Assembly (NCBI GenBank): GCA_030144725.1
Contig: JASKMD010000024.1
Location: forward strand, 5,725,345 to 5,789,344
Source: Haematococcus lacustris
Taxonomy: Eukaryota; Chlorophyta; Chlorophyceae; Chlamydomonadales; Haematococcaceae
Reading direction: 5' to 3'
DNA: 64,000 nucleotides
This document shows positions 30,168 to 44,716 of the stretch, piece by piece. Position 1 is the first letter of the stretch. Every line of letters begins with the position of its first letter. The position numbers were made by a program, and so were the translations under genes. Under the pieces are notes generated by a model. It was not told the origin of the DNA. It was given only the letters and a program-made list of their open reading frames with translations, and made no database searches.

Positions 30168-30393
30168 CCAGCTACAACTCAAGACAATCCAAGATAACAT
30201 AACATTGAACCTCTTACAAAGGGGATGTGTGTGGTTGGGCTTTGGCAACAGGCACACACACCTGAAGGCTGAGCTAAAGTGGGCATTACGCACACTAACA
30301 GTTGCCTTTTCAACGTGGAGCTCGAAGCCTGTGTGTGTTTACAACTCTTGCTTTATTTTGTTGTGGCATGAGGGCTGCAGGGTTTAGGAGTTG
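30168..30393 (+). ncRNA. Candidate Fanzor guide-RNA (fRNA/omega-RNA-like) region, decayed copy
   Basis: This is colinear with the 3' flank of the intact copy (CCAGCTACA-CTCAAGACAATC..., AAAGGGGATGTGTGTGG, then TTGCTTTATTTTGTTGTGGC). Similarity stops at AGGAGTTG near 30393. The terminal stem is weakened by substitutions. Guide-RNA function is inferred from the TnpB/Fanzor layout, in which the RNA is encoded at the 3' end of the element. Confidence 0.5.
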
Positions 30394-30695
30394 GGTTCAT
30401 TTCTGTCATTTCGCCGGATCGGTAGGCCCACTCAGCATTTGCTTCCTAGCGGTGCCTCTCTGGCCGTGGCAAAAGGGAGGTTGTACGTACAGTAGCGTGG
30501 GCGACCTAAAGAAACTGCCGGCTTATTGGGTAACTAAGCTTCACTTACCTTCGACCCCTTTGGCCATAACACCCACCCCCATTGGGAAACGTATCACTTG
30601 AGTCGCTGTGGAAGTCATGAAGAGCAGGGGAGGCTGCATGACAGAGTATAACGAAGCACTGATAAGCACATGCAGTGAAACATGGTCACTCAGAT

Positions 30696-34518
<3,823 letters not shown>

Positions 34519-34713
34519 GTTGATCAATTACACAAGGTGCGAGAGCTAGGTAGGGATTCAGGTGGTCGTAAAGGTGGTTGGGAGTTTTGTGCCAGCGAGT
34601 TTTGCGCCAGCGAAGCCACTGTCACCGCGGCCGAGGCAATATCGCTTGTCTGCTGGCGTGTGGACCCTTTGACAGTTGGGCGACTCAGCAAGGTACCAAA
34701 GCCCTGCTACGGG
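34519..34713. promoter_or_regulatory. Shared bidirectional promoter of RPN12 and ARL8
   Basis: The start codons of RPN12 (minus, 34518) and ARL8 (plus, 34714) are 195 bp apart, so both 5' UTRs and core promoters must fit here. No canonical TATA box is evident. Confidence 0.6.
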
Positions 34714-37700
34714 ATGCTGAAATGGATGTACAGCTGGGTGGACTGGATGCGAAGGTGAGGGGGTCGTGTGCACGTGAAGATGCGCCCACCAACATGAGTA
34801 GGCTAGACGATGAAGTGATGAGAGCGCGGCTATGCTTGATATGTCTGCAGTTTGTTCTTCAAACGAGAAATGGAGATTGCGTTGAGTGAGTGGGGCTGGT
34901 GGGGGTGGGGGAGTAGGAGTTCTGCAGACAAGCACCATGGCATGGCAGCCGCACCCCATAGCCTCTACACTGTCAGTGAGCTTGGGGTAGGTGAGCTTAG
35001 ATGACAGGCCAACAAAACTTGTTCAACAAGGAACAACATGTTGGGCTGTGGGTAATCTCACTCAGCTACTCCAATCAAGTTGAAGCATCCTCGGTCGCAC
35101 CCTTGATGACTGCAGCCCCCACATCGATGGCACTCTTTCCCACTAGTCCACAAACGCCCTCTAGAGCTTAGATGACAGTGCATGTGTGTATGCCTACTAC
35201 TGGCATCCTCCCTGACCTTGTGTGTGTCGCCCCTGCCTGGTGCATGCAGTCGGGCTTCAAAATGCAGGGTAAGCGGTGCAACACCAAGGACATAGCACTG
35301 CATGGATTCTCTGAAGCGCTCCCCCTCTATCGCCGGCCAGCTCCTAGCTTAAAGGGCAATGCAGCCCAGCAAGGGTGTTGGTATGGTGCTGGCTAGCTGG
35401 CAACAAGGTCGCTTCCTCACACCCCTGACCAGCTTGCACAAGCCCTGTGCAGGAAGAGCTCCCTGGTCAATGTGCTCACTACTGGGACTCACCAGGAGGA
35501 CATGATCCCCACGGTGGGCCTGAGGGTGTCTGCCAGTGCCACTCGCCAGTGATGGCACCTTTAACCACCGCAGGAAGACCACAACATCCACAGCTGCAGC
35601 TGCAGCTGCAGCCTCCTTCCAGGCTCCTGTCAGGATCAGCTTCTAAGACTGTAACCCTGTCTGTAATGGGTATGCGGGGCACATAGCAGCTTCGGGTCTG
35701 GCATTTCAGGTCTGGCATTTCGGGTCTGGCATGCCTGCCAACAGCTAGGGACATCTCCGCTGACATGCTTTAGCTGTCCGTTGACATGCTTTGGCTCCGT
35801 TGACAGCATAGCTATGTTGTGGGTTGTGCGCCTTATCCAGGACCCCAAGGAGCCTTGTGGGATGGATGGACAATACATCACACATGTGAAATCTGTTGCC
35901 CGCAGGTTGGCTTCAGCATGAAGAAGTGTGTGAAGGGTGGTGTAACAATCAAAATGTGGGACCTAGGAGGCCAGGTGTGACCCAGAGAGTGTGGAACAGG
36001 ATGCAGGCAGTACATCAGGGGTGCTGCTGTATGTACTGCCTTGGTGAAGGGACATGTCTGGATACCATCATCAGGCCACATGGGCACGTGGCAAATCTGA
36101 CCTTAACCTTCCCACCCTCTGCGCTGCAGCCACACTTCCATGCTGGCACATTATACATCACTCTGCCTGCCTAAGTTGGCAGTGCCTGGAGTCAGCAGCG
36201 GTGAGGAGAACCTAGTGATACTAGCGTGACGTGCAACTTGAGCCTTGCCTGGTGGTGTGAATTGTGTGACCCGCAGCCACGCTTCCGCAGCCTGTGGGAG
36301 CGCTACTGCCGTGGCGTTCAAGCCATTGTGTACGTCGTGGACGCGTCCGACATCGACAGCCTGGAGGTCAGTAGTGCATGCATGGCAGCACGTGCATGCT
36401 TGCTTGCCAGCTGTGCACATGCTGCTTCTGGCATGGACATGCACCACCAGCACCCATGGGTCAGCATGCTGGTCTGCATGCAAACCTGCATGTCCAATAG
36501 TCCTAGTCCATTAGTCCTAGTCCAATCTCAACACTCTCGTTTTATTTTTAAATGTCACATGCTGTACTCATCTACATATAAAATATTCAAGGGGGCAAGA
36601 TGGAAAATGTGCTCGGAATGGCCTGCGATTCAGCGTGCAACCTCTCCTAACTTTTTCACCGCATAGTGCATTGAGGAAATCGAGCGCGACTCACTGTGCG
36701 GTAAGATCGAAAGTCGTTCTAAAGATTGGAAGCCTTAAAGATAGAGATGAGTAGTGGGTCTGGTATTGTAGATGCCAGCGCGTCCAGTCGCGCTACTTCG
36801 TTACAAATGGTCTGGCCGGCCCGTCAACCGACAGCCCAGTCAAACAAAGACCCTCAACCCCTGCGGAGTACAGCCCCGGCCCTAGATGAACATGGCACAG
36901 GTTGGTCCATCATTTTGAACTGACAGCCGCAGTCCAGGGCCAGGACTGGGCTGCACCTCACGGATGCGGGGCTTGGCTGTGGCGTGCGTGGCGTGCACGT
37001 CAACCTTGCGCACTGCCAGTAAAACATGTTCAGCCTCTGCTTCAGCGCAAGGGAGCCTCACGTCCCCACGTGCCAGGCTAGCAGCAGGGGCAGCAGCAGC
37101 AGGGGCAGCAGCGGCAGCAGCAGCAGGGGCAGTAGCAGCAGCAGCGGCAGCAGCGGCAGCAGCGGCAGCAGCGGCAGCAGCGGCAGCAGCGGCAGCAGCG
37201 GCAGCAGCGGCAGCAGCGGCAGCAGCGGCAGCAGCGGCAGCAGCGGCAGCAGCAGCGGCAGCAGCGGCAGCAGCGGCAGCAGCGGCAGCAGCGGCAGCAG
37301 CGGCAGCAGCGGCAGCAGCGGCAGCAGCGGCAGCAGCGGCAGCAGCGGCAGCAGCAGCAGGGGCAGCAGTAGCAGGGGCAGCAGGGGCAGGGGCAGCAGC
37401 AGCTGGGGCAGCAGGGGCAGGGGCAGCAGCGGCAGCAGCAGCAGGGGCAGCTGGGGCAGCAGGGGCAGCTGGGGCAGCAGGGGCAGGGGCAGCAGCGGCA
37501 GCAGGGGCAGGGGCAGCTGGGGCAGCAGGGGCAGGGGCAGCAGCGGCAGCAGTGGCAGCAGTGGCAGCAGCGGCAGCAGCGGCAGCAGCGGCAGCAGCGA
37601 CAGCAGGGGCAGCGGCAGCGGCAGCAACCTTATGATGTAAAGCAGGAGGCAACAGCTTCAGCATGCAACTGGGTGCGGCAGCAGGCTGGAAGTAAAGGGA

Positions 37701-39081
37701 GTTCCATTAGTGTGTAGATGGCACACTTGAAGGCCAGTGGTGCATAAACCAGCTATTGGTTTATACTTGGCAATGGGTGCAGAGGGATTGTGCGATGGTA
37801 CACATCTGATGCTTCAGCTGAATACTGCAAGCGATGAACAGCCAGCTGAGCATCGGCAAGCACGACAACGGGGACATGACTAGCTCTACATGAGGGCTGT
37901 AGGATTCAACAGCAGTCCCACACTATGTAACAAACAGCAACACGATGCGGCCAGTGTTCAATAAGGCATAGCAAACTCGCACATCAGGTAATCACAGGGC
38001 CACACTGTCAACATGAGCATGACCTGAGCAAATTCCAGCTGACCTGACACATGACCTTTCCTGGTGGCAGGATAGCAAGGGCATGCCGTGAGGCTTCTCT
38101 CCACCCTGTTTGCACGCTTGATGGCGAGGGCGTAGTCTTTACTTCTTTCTTGACACATGACCTGACGTGCCCAACCCAGGAACGTGCATAGTTTTGTTTG
38201 ATTTCACGCGGGCTTGCTTGAGCGGCTGGTTGTTAAAGAAATGTGGTACGGCCGGACGCCGCACATACATATGTTGCTTGCTGCCCGTCCGAAGTGGGAC
38301 GGGCCCACTGCCCTAGTCACCATTACATGGTGTTGCTGCAACACACACATGTTCAAGGTTTGTAGCTCACTTGTGTGATGTTTCACATGCTGTACTGGCA
38401 GACTTGGCCGCTGCCACAAGCCAAAGTGAGTGATCTGCTTAAGACCTTAGCTGCCAGTTACATGGGCACTGGCATGCAGGCTGCACGCAATGAGCTGCAC
38501 AGCTTGCTGGACAAGCCCAGCCTGAAGGGCATCCCTCTGCTGGTGCTGGGAAACAAGCATGACCTGCCAGGTGCCTTGGGCACAGCTGCCATGATTGACA
38601 AGCTGATGTTGAAGGTGCGATGGGCCCGCTGAATATGTCCAGGTCGCAAGCACAACCATGCACCATCATGCATCACCATGCGCAAGGTTCCTGCATGGGC
38701 CAGTATGTGAGCGATGTTGCTGCTGGAATGCCTGGTTGGGTTACGTATACGAGTGTGTGGAAGTGGGCATGGGACTAGCGATTGGCCCCACAGGGTGTAA
38801 TGTTGCCCATGGCGCATGGTGATGACGGTGTGTTTCCGTTGATATGAACGTCAGCCGGGCATGGCTGCTTGGGCTGCCTGGCTGCTTGCTTAAATGTTGC
38901 CTGACTGCAGTGGGTGATGCCTCCCTTGCCCTCTTCCTCCCATTCCTCCTCAACCTGTTACTTGCAATGGCTGCAGGGGCTGAGAGAACCGCGTGAGGTG
39001 TGCGTGTACAGCGTCAGCTGCAGGCGGCAGACTAACATCGACATCACGCTGGAATGGCTCACGCGACATGCCAAGAGCTGA
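34714..39081 (+). CDS. ARL8: ARL8-type small GTPase (lysosome/vacuole trafficking)
   Basis: Eight exons (34714-34754, 34851-34885, 35250-35268, 35453-35513, 35906-35974, 36277-36366, 38480-38614, 38977-39081) join in phase to 184 residues, the usual ARL8 length. The N-terminal helix ([19 protein letters not shown]) replaces myristoylation, as is typical of ARL8. The P-loop is GLQNAGKSS (Lys 33), the effector region [11 protein letters not shown], switch II WDLGGQ (71-75), the guanine motif NKHD (130-133), and the C-terminus ends in [16 protein letters not shown]8 links late endosomes or lysosomes to motors in animals, and plant ARL8 supports tobamovirus replication. The P-loop is partly encoded by a 19-nt microexon (35250-35268). 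Intron 6 (36367-38479) is 2.1 kb and holds a long GCAGCAGCG-type repeat. Confidence 0.95.
37078..37626. repeat. Imperfect (GCAGCAGCG)n / (GCAGGG)n repeat in ARL8 intron 6
   Basis: About 550 bp of CAG/CGG/GGG triplet and hexamer units. Every frame on both strands is open (poly-Ala, poly-Ser/Gly, poly-Leu/Pro), but it lies between two ARL8 exons that join in phase across it. Confidence 0.95.
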
Positions 39082-40148
39082 GCAAGCTAGAGTTGTTTGG
39101 AGCAGCTGTTGACAGATGGGACACAGCACCGTTGCTGGAGCCTCTTCACAAGACCTTTGCTAGGGGCTTGTTGGCTGTCAAGCTTGACCCACAACACCAT
39201 GCGCGTGTGACTATCCTGCTCTCTTGGCTTGTTATTTGGTAATTGGCGCCATGCGAGATGACCGCTCATTGGAACATCTGATGTTACAGCGCAGAAAACT
39301 GGCATGGCAGCCCCGCCCCGTAAGACCACCACCACTATGCAACCACACCTACAATGATTTGCCACTTCTCATCCCCGAGACACCCTGCCACTTACACCCT
39401 ACACTTCTTAGCACCCTTTCCCTCCTTAACCCCCCCCACACACCCATCGCACTCGCAATAGGGCGATTGTCCCATGACCCAGATTGCCAGGCATCTTCTG
39501 TTCGAGCAAAAAACAACCTCAAATTCTTGCCACTGGGCAAAAGCCAGACCTGAAGGCTATCGTCTCATGGGTATTCCATGCAGCCATGCCGCAACCGTGC
39601 ACAGCAGGAGCCATTGACACCAGGGGCAGCCAAGCAATAGTTGCAAGCAAGGGCTTGCACTAGGTGCTTAGCGTGCATTGCCAACAGTTCCGCCACAGCT
39701 GACACTGTGCCGGCCAAAGCAATAGCTTGTGTACAAAGCATGTGCAAGGTCTCTCACCCAATGTCAACACTGCTATGTGCCTCACACACGTGAGCTAACA
39801 TGCAAGAATGGGAGCTCCATGAGGGCAGGGATGTGGCTTAACAACCCCCACCCTCACCCAGTGCCATGATGCAGCTCACCCTGCATGTCCACAATGACAG
39901 CAGGGTTTTGTGCAACTCCAGCACCCACACGCCTCTGGCGGCTGGTGCTCCTTGAGCTGCCATGACAATGATCAGGATTGCAGTGCTGCCGACCCCCCAG
40001 CCCCCTCATCCCTCACCAAAGCCTCCATTCAAGTCGCACCACTATAGACCACCAGGGCACACTAGGGACAACTCAGAATGGCTGTGGCCGGCTGCCTCCC
40101 CCCAGCCAAAGTATCATACCCATCACATTGCGTGCGTGATGTAGGTCA
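39082..40148. other. Gap after ARL8; contains a duplicated fragment of the next gene's exon
   Basis: The segment 39112-39200 is a diverged copy of 41145-41231, the 3' end of exon 1 of the coiled-coil-like gene plus its donor (shared GGGACACAG, GGAGCC, GACCTTT-CTAGGGGCT, AAGCTTGACC-type blocks). The remaining sequence shows no supported gene. Confidence 0.5.
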
Positions 40149-41277
40149 TCACAGCAGGCCCTGCTCTTGCATAGCGTCCTTCAAGAAGCTGCCAATGCGC
40201 AGAAATGACTCATCGTGCTGGTTGGGTTCCAACACAAAGCTGCAGGCAAGCAGCACAGCACAACACCGCTTTGTTGATGACTGCTTGCTAGCACATGACA
40301 TCAAGCGGTGGTGCGCCTGAACCAACTGCTCTTCCAATGCTTTCAACAGACAGCTTGCTGGCCCATGGCTGAGTTCCAATCTCCAGCCGTCACCATGCAT
40401 ATGTTGCTGCAGTTCAACTAAAAACGTTGCTGCAGACCCTGTTGCTGAGCCCCATGCGGCAGTGATGTTACAGCTCCTGTCCTGCCTATAACCATGCCCA
40501 TAGCGCATGCTGTCATGGTTGCTGACCTCCTTGTTGTGGCATCGTAGTGCTGTTGAGTAACCTCTGCCCACACTAGGATGTCTGCAAGGATTTGCCGACG
40601 TCGGTCTTTTGTCAGCTCTATGTTCAGGCTGGTCAGGTAATTGACCTGCGGGCAAGCAGGGAGTAGGATGGCGAGTGGGACTTGGGGGCAGCATGGGAGA
40701 ACCACGCCAAAAAGCACCCCCTGCATGTACTGCTGTGGCAAAGGTTGGCTGTAGGGTTCTGGTTAAACACTGCCCTAAGCAAGAAGATCTACCGCCCAAT
40801 CACAATGGTGGACCACATGTCCATGGCGTGACACAGGGAATGGGATCCTAGGCCACCGCCGGGCAGCAGGGCAGTCGTGCGATAGACTGCAGGTTCCACA
40901 CAACCCAGTGGTGTTGCCCACCCACCTCCGCGTCAAATGCTGCTGAGAAGCACTGCCGCATAGATGCCTCCCGGGCGTCACCGGCGAGCACGCTAGACAA
41001 GAGGCTTCCAGTTTGCGGGGAAAAGGCGGACGAGGAGCTGCCTGCACAGGGACACGTGCACTAGGCTTTTCCGAAAGCAAGCTGCTGCGTGGCCGAAGCT
41101 GCCCAGCTGTAGCTAAAGGATTCTAGAGCGAAAGGCATCTGACTGCTTGAGAAAAGGGACACAGGACCTTTCCTGGAGCCACTCACCAGGACCTTTACTA
41201 GGGGCTCCTTTATTGTCGAGCTTGACCTGTTGCAGCTTCGCCTCCAGGCTGGAGGCATCGGCTCGCAAGGAAATCAT
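40149..41277 (-). CDS. Unrecognised helical, coiled-coil-like protein
   Basis: Five exons (41277-41187, 41041-40926, 40645-40562, 40406-40267, 40239-40149) join in phase to about 173 residues, which makes a real gene likely. Exon 1 is helical (ASSLEAKLQQVKLDNKGAP). Later segments are FSPQTGSLLSSVLAGDAREA, VNYLTSLNIELTKDRRRQIL, a heptad-like CLLKALEEQLVQAHHRLMS, and the end FLRIGSFLKDAMQEQGLL. I do not recognise the family. A microtubule- or cilium-linked small coiled-coil subunit is possible, but nothing shows it. The start is uncertain: the frame stays open upstream to about 41336 (VEFQGM before the chosen Met), and an acceptor just before this Met would imply a further upstream exon. It lies head to head with the Fanzor gene, starts about 300 bp apart. 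Confidence 0.6.
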
Positions 41278-41579
41278 CCCTTGAAACTCGACCGCGAGAG
41301 AAAACAAGAGCGCAGTGTGTTGAGCCCGTGTGCCGTTGTAATAGCCTTACTGGCCCAGTAAGGACCCCGACGATGACGACAGGCGACGACACCGAGGATG
41401 ACTACTACACGCCCCAATCCCGCACGCCCAGCAAGGGTGCAGGTGCCGATGGACACTGCGGGACGTGGGTTATGCTAGGATGTAACTTTGTGGTGTGTGC
41501 TTGAAACAACCATGTGGACATGTGTGTGACAAGCACGAAAATCCTTAGTATATGTAGCTGCCTCGCGTTGCTGTTGTTT

Positions 41580-44484
41580 ATGGCGAGGAAGAAGAGACGA
41601 ACCGGTGTGGGTGGGCCTAGAGTAGTGCCGGAGGACCCGGACTTCGACATAGTTGACCGCGACGAGGCAGGCCAACCCGACTTGACCGAGGCACAGCGCA
41701 AAAGGAAGGCTTCAGGAGAGGCCCGCGCTGCCCGCAGCAGGAACAATACGTTCCACGCAAGAAAGGTCAAGTTAGCCCACCTCATCGACCACCTCCCGCA
41801 AGCGCTTTGGGATGCCTTCCTTGGCAAGGCTGTGCGCCCACGAGTGAAGTCCATCAGCGAGCGATGGGTGATTGGCAGCCTGCTGTTGGGCTTCCTCGTG
41901 CGCGACTTGTTTACCCTGCACGTGGCCGACCAGCTTGACGCGCAAGGCCAGCCACTGTCATACACAGACACAGACATCCCAGTCTCCGCAGCAGACATCC
42001 CGAACCTGAACTGCAGGAATCTGTTCCTGCAGCTGTGCCGCGGCCTGCCCGGAGACGGCGAGAACACTCAGCCGAGTGCAGCAGTCGCTGCCGTGCTGGC
42101 CGCGCACCCCGACCTATGTGCCCGCCTCGCAGCTATCCCCCGCCACCTGTCCGACACGAACATGGTGGACCACGTCGGGAAGCAGCTGGAGACAGCTTTC
42201 AGCAACATCCTCATACTCCTCATCGCTGGCAGGCTGACAGGCTGAAGAAGTCAGTGTCCCTGGCCGGGGCCAAGGTCCTGCTGGGCACCAACGAGCACCA
42301 GCGCCGATTTGGGGTGAGGGGGCTGGTTGGTGGGCACCTGCCAGCCTGGTCCAAGCGGCAGTGCACTTACGTGCGCCGTATGGTGTGCGGCATGGAGGTC
42401 ACCTGGCTGGTGGGGGAGGGTGGGGTGGTGGTGACTGCAGCCATGCAGGCTGAGGTGGCTTTGCAGCGGGGCCTGCTTGAGCTGGGGGAGGGGGAGAAGG
42501 TGGATGATGACTGGGTGGAGGATCCAGCAAACCGTGGCCGGCTACTGCGCCATGCGGTGCACACCACCAGAGAGATGGAGGCAGCCATGGCAGCCTGGCA
42601 GCTTGATATGGTGCCTTGGGAGCAGTCTCAGCCCACCAACCTGTCGACGAGGCCCCCCCGCCCCCCCACTCCCTATGCCCTCACCCCCACCAGCAAGTGC
42701 CGTGCACGGCACATCTTCATCGACACCAACGTCCTCTACGGCTTGATGAGTGACGCCGGCATGCTGGGGGTGCTGACGGAGGCAGGGGTCACCTCCTTGG
42801 ACAAGTTCAGGAACGGTGCCCTACCTGACCCAGCGAGGCCGGGCCACTACATCGAAGGGCCTGCAAACAGCAAGGTGAGTGCTCCTTGCAGTCAGGTACC
42901 AGCCTTTGCTCAGTCAGTTGCCATGTGTGTTGTTAACTGCCTTGTGCCTGCCTTATGAGCCTTCTGCCAGCCTTCAGATGAGGTGCCTTGGTGGTGTTTA
43001 TGGTGGCTGCAGGTGGCCAGCCGGTGGGATGCATTGCTGCCTGACCCTCGCCGCCAAAAGCTCGCCAGCCCCAAGCACAGATTTGACCAGGTCGTGCACA
43101 CCGATGGAGTCGCCATCAGCGTGATGTTCCTGCGGCCCAAGCCTGCAGCGCCACCCGCCGAGCTGCCGCGGATGAGCAAGGGCATGGGCTCAGTCAACCC
43201 GCTGGCCCACCTCCACGCGGAGTGGCTTGGCGTGGACCCGGGCAAGACGAATATGGCCACGGTGGCGCACGAGGAGCGCAGCGCCGACGGCTCAGTGGTG
43301 TCAGTGCGCCACTGGACGCTAACCGCCGGGCAGTACTACCGGGACAGTGGCATCACGCGGCAGGCCCAGGCTACGAAGATCTGGCTGGCCAAGGTGAAGC
43401 CGCAGCTCACAGCCCTGTCCCAGGTCAGCAGCAAGCCCAGCTCGCTGGCCTCGTACCGGCGGTTCGCCGACACCGTCCTGGAGACGTACGACGCCATGTG
43501 GGCCGAGGTCTCGAAGCCGCGCTGGGCCAACGCCAGGTTCAGGCTGTACTGTGGCAAGATGCGCGTGGTGGCTTCGTTCTGGGCCAAGGTAAGGCCCAAT
43601 AACCCAAAATCCTAACCCACGAGCTAGCCAACCAAAGTCAGCTCACCTGGCCAGCTGCTACTGTTGCTGCCTCTGTTGCTGCTGCTATGCCTGACCTTAC
43701 ACATGTGTGCCACTGTGTGCTGTACCATGTGTGGATGCAGGTCAAGAAGCAGGCACAGAAGCTGTGGCCGGACCGCATCCTGGCCCTGGCCTATGGGGCA
43801 GCTGGCTTCAATGGCAGCGGCACCATTGGCTGCAGGGGTGTCCCTGTCAGCCAGATGCAAAAGGAGGCAGTGAAGCAGTTCAGGCCAGAGCGTGTGGTGC
43901 TGGTGGATGAGTTCCGAACCAGCCGGGTCAGCTCAGCCGACAACACCCCCAGTGAGACCCTCCTTGACACGCCGCCTGAGTCCTTCAGGTGAGGGGGTCG
44001 AGGATAGGGGGTTGTTGGCAGTGTTGGGAGGTGGTGGAGTCAATGTGACTTGGTAGGGTCAAGATGAAAAATCTTACAAATGTGCATTGCCCCATGTGTC
44101 CATGCAGGTGGCTGCGGCCAGTGAAAAGCATGGCAAAGCGTTCCCAAGTCCGGGGCCTGATGTGCTTAACAAGCATCAACAACATCACCAGGTAAGCATT
44201 GACCCAACCCTATAAATGTGCATGACATGAGCATATCCCACATGGCATGGCACACCACTTGACTTTATGCATCTCTTACACCCATGTGCAGGTTCTATGA
44301 CCGGGACGTGTCAGCCGCGCTGAACATTCGCCGCTGTGCAGTCGGCCCAGGGCCACGTCCCACTGAGCTGTGCTACTGGACTAACCGCCCAGCCATGCCG
44401 AAGCCAGGCCAGCCAGGCCAGGAGTGGGTGGAGATAGCCGACAAGCCCCTGTTGCTCAAGTGGCAGCGCAAGCAGCAGCAATAG
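41580..44484 (+). CDS. Fanzor RNA-guided nuclease (TnpB-like), subfamily I, near-intact copy with one frameshift
   Basis: Five exons (41580-42874, 43013-43588, 43741-43988, 44108-44191, 44292-44484) would encode about 795 residues. Start MARKKRRTGVGG gives a basic N-terminus. The RuvC nuclease core is complete: RuvC-I GVDPGKTNMATVAHEE (Asp 504), RuvC-II RVVLVDEFRTS (Glu 678), RuvC-III FYDRDVSAALNIRR (Asp 737). Fanzors are known to cut DNA guided by an RNA encoded at the element's 3' end. The one visible lesion is in exon 1: the frame stops at TGA 42243-42245 and resumes in another frame, and the sequence AGGCTGACAGGCTGA (42231-42245) looks like an 8-bp tandem duplication whose removal would keep the frame. 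The Cys pairs of a TnpB-type zinc ribbon between RuvC-II and RuvC-III are mostly missing (only GLMC remains). Intron sequence is strongly conserved with the 29-kb pseudogene. Confidence 0.88.
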
Positions 44485-44716
44485 CCAGCTACAGCTCAAG
44501 ACAATCCCAACATAAAAAAACAATGAACCCCTAACAAAGGGGATGTGTGTGGCGCAGGCGCAGGCACTGGCACAGGCACACACACCAGAAGGCTGAGCTG
44601 AAGTGGGCATTAGGCACACTGTCAGTAGCCTTTACAATGATGAGCTCGCAGCCCGGTTCGATTCCAACTCATGCTTTATTTTGGTGTAGCATGAGGGCTG
44701 TGGGGTTCAGGAGTTG
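44485..44716 (+). ncRNA. Candidate fRNA (guide-RNA scaffold) and right end of the Fanzor element
   Basis: This 3' flank is conserved with the truncated copy (30168-30393), and its last 45-100 bp also in two short derivatives. Features are hairpin CCCCT-AACAA-AGGGG near 44528-44542, a Pol III B-box-perfect GGTTCGATTCC at 44655-44665, and a stem of CTCATGCT (44668-44675) with AGCATGAG (44688-44695) around a 12-nt loop. Conservation stops at CAGGAGTTG near 44716, where copies diverge; the divergent flank would be the guide. Function is inferred by analogy to TnpB omega-RNA. Confidence 0.6.

Noticed and set aside
36882..37664. Poly-Ala, Ser/Gly and Leu/Pro ORFs of 190-260 residues on both strands
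   Set aside because: A triplet repeat inside ARL8 intron 6; exons 6 and 7 join in phase across it.
43664..44188. Several short overlapping ORFs around the Fanzor 3' exons
   Set aside because: They are frame shadows of the RuvC-II and RuvC-III exons.
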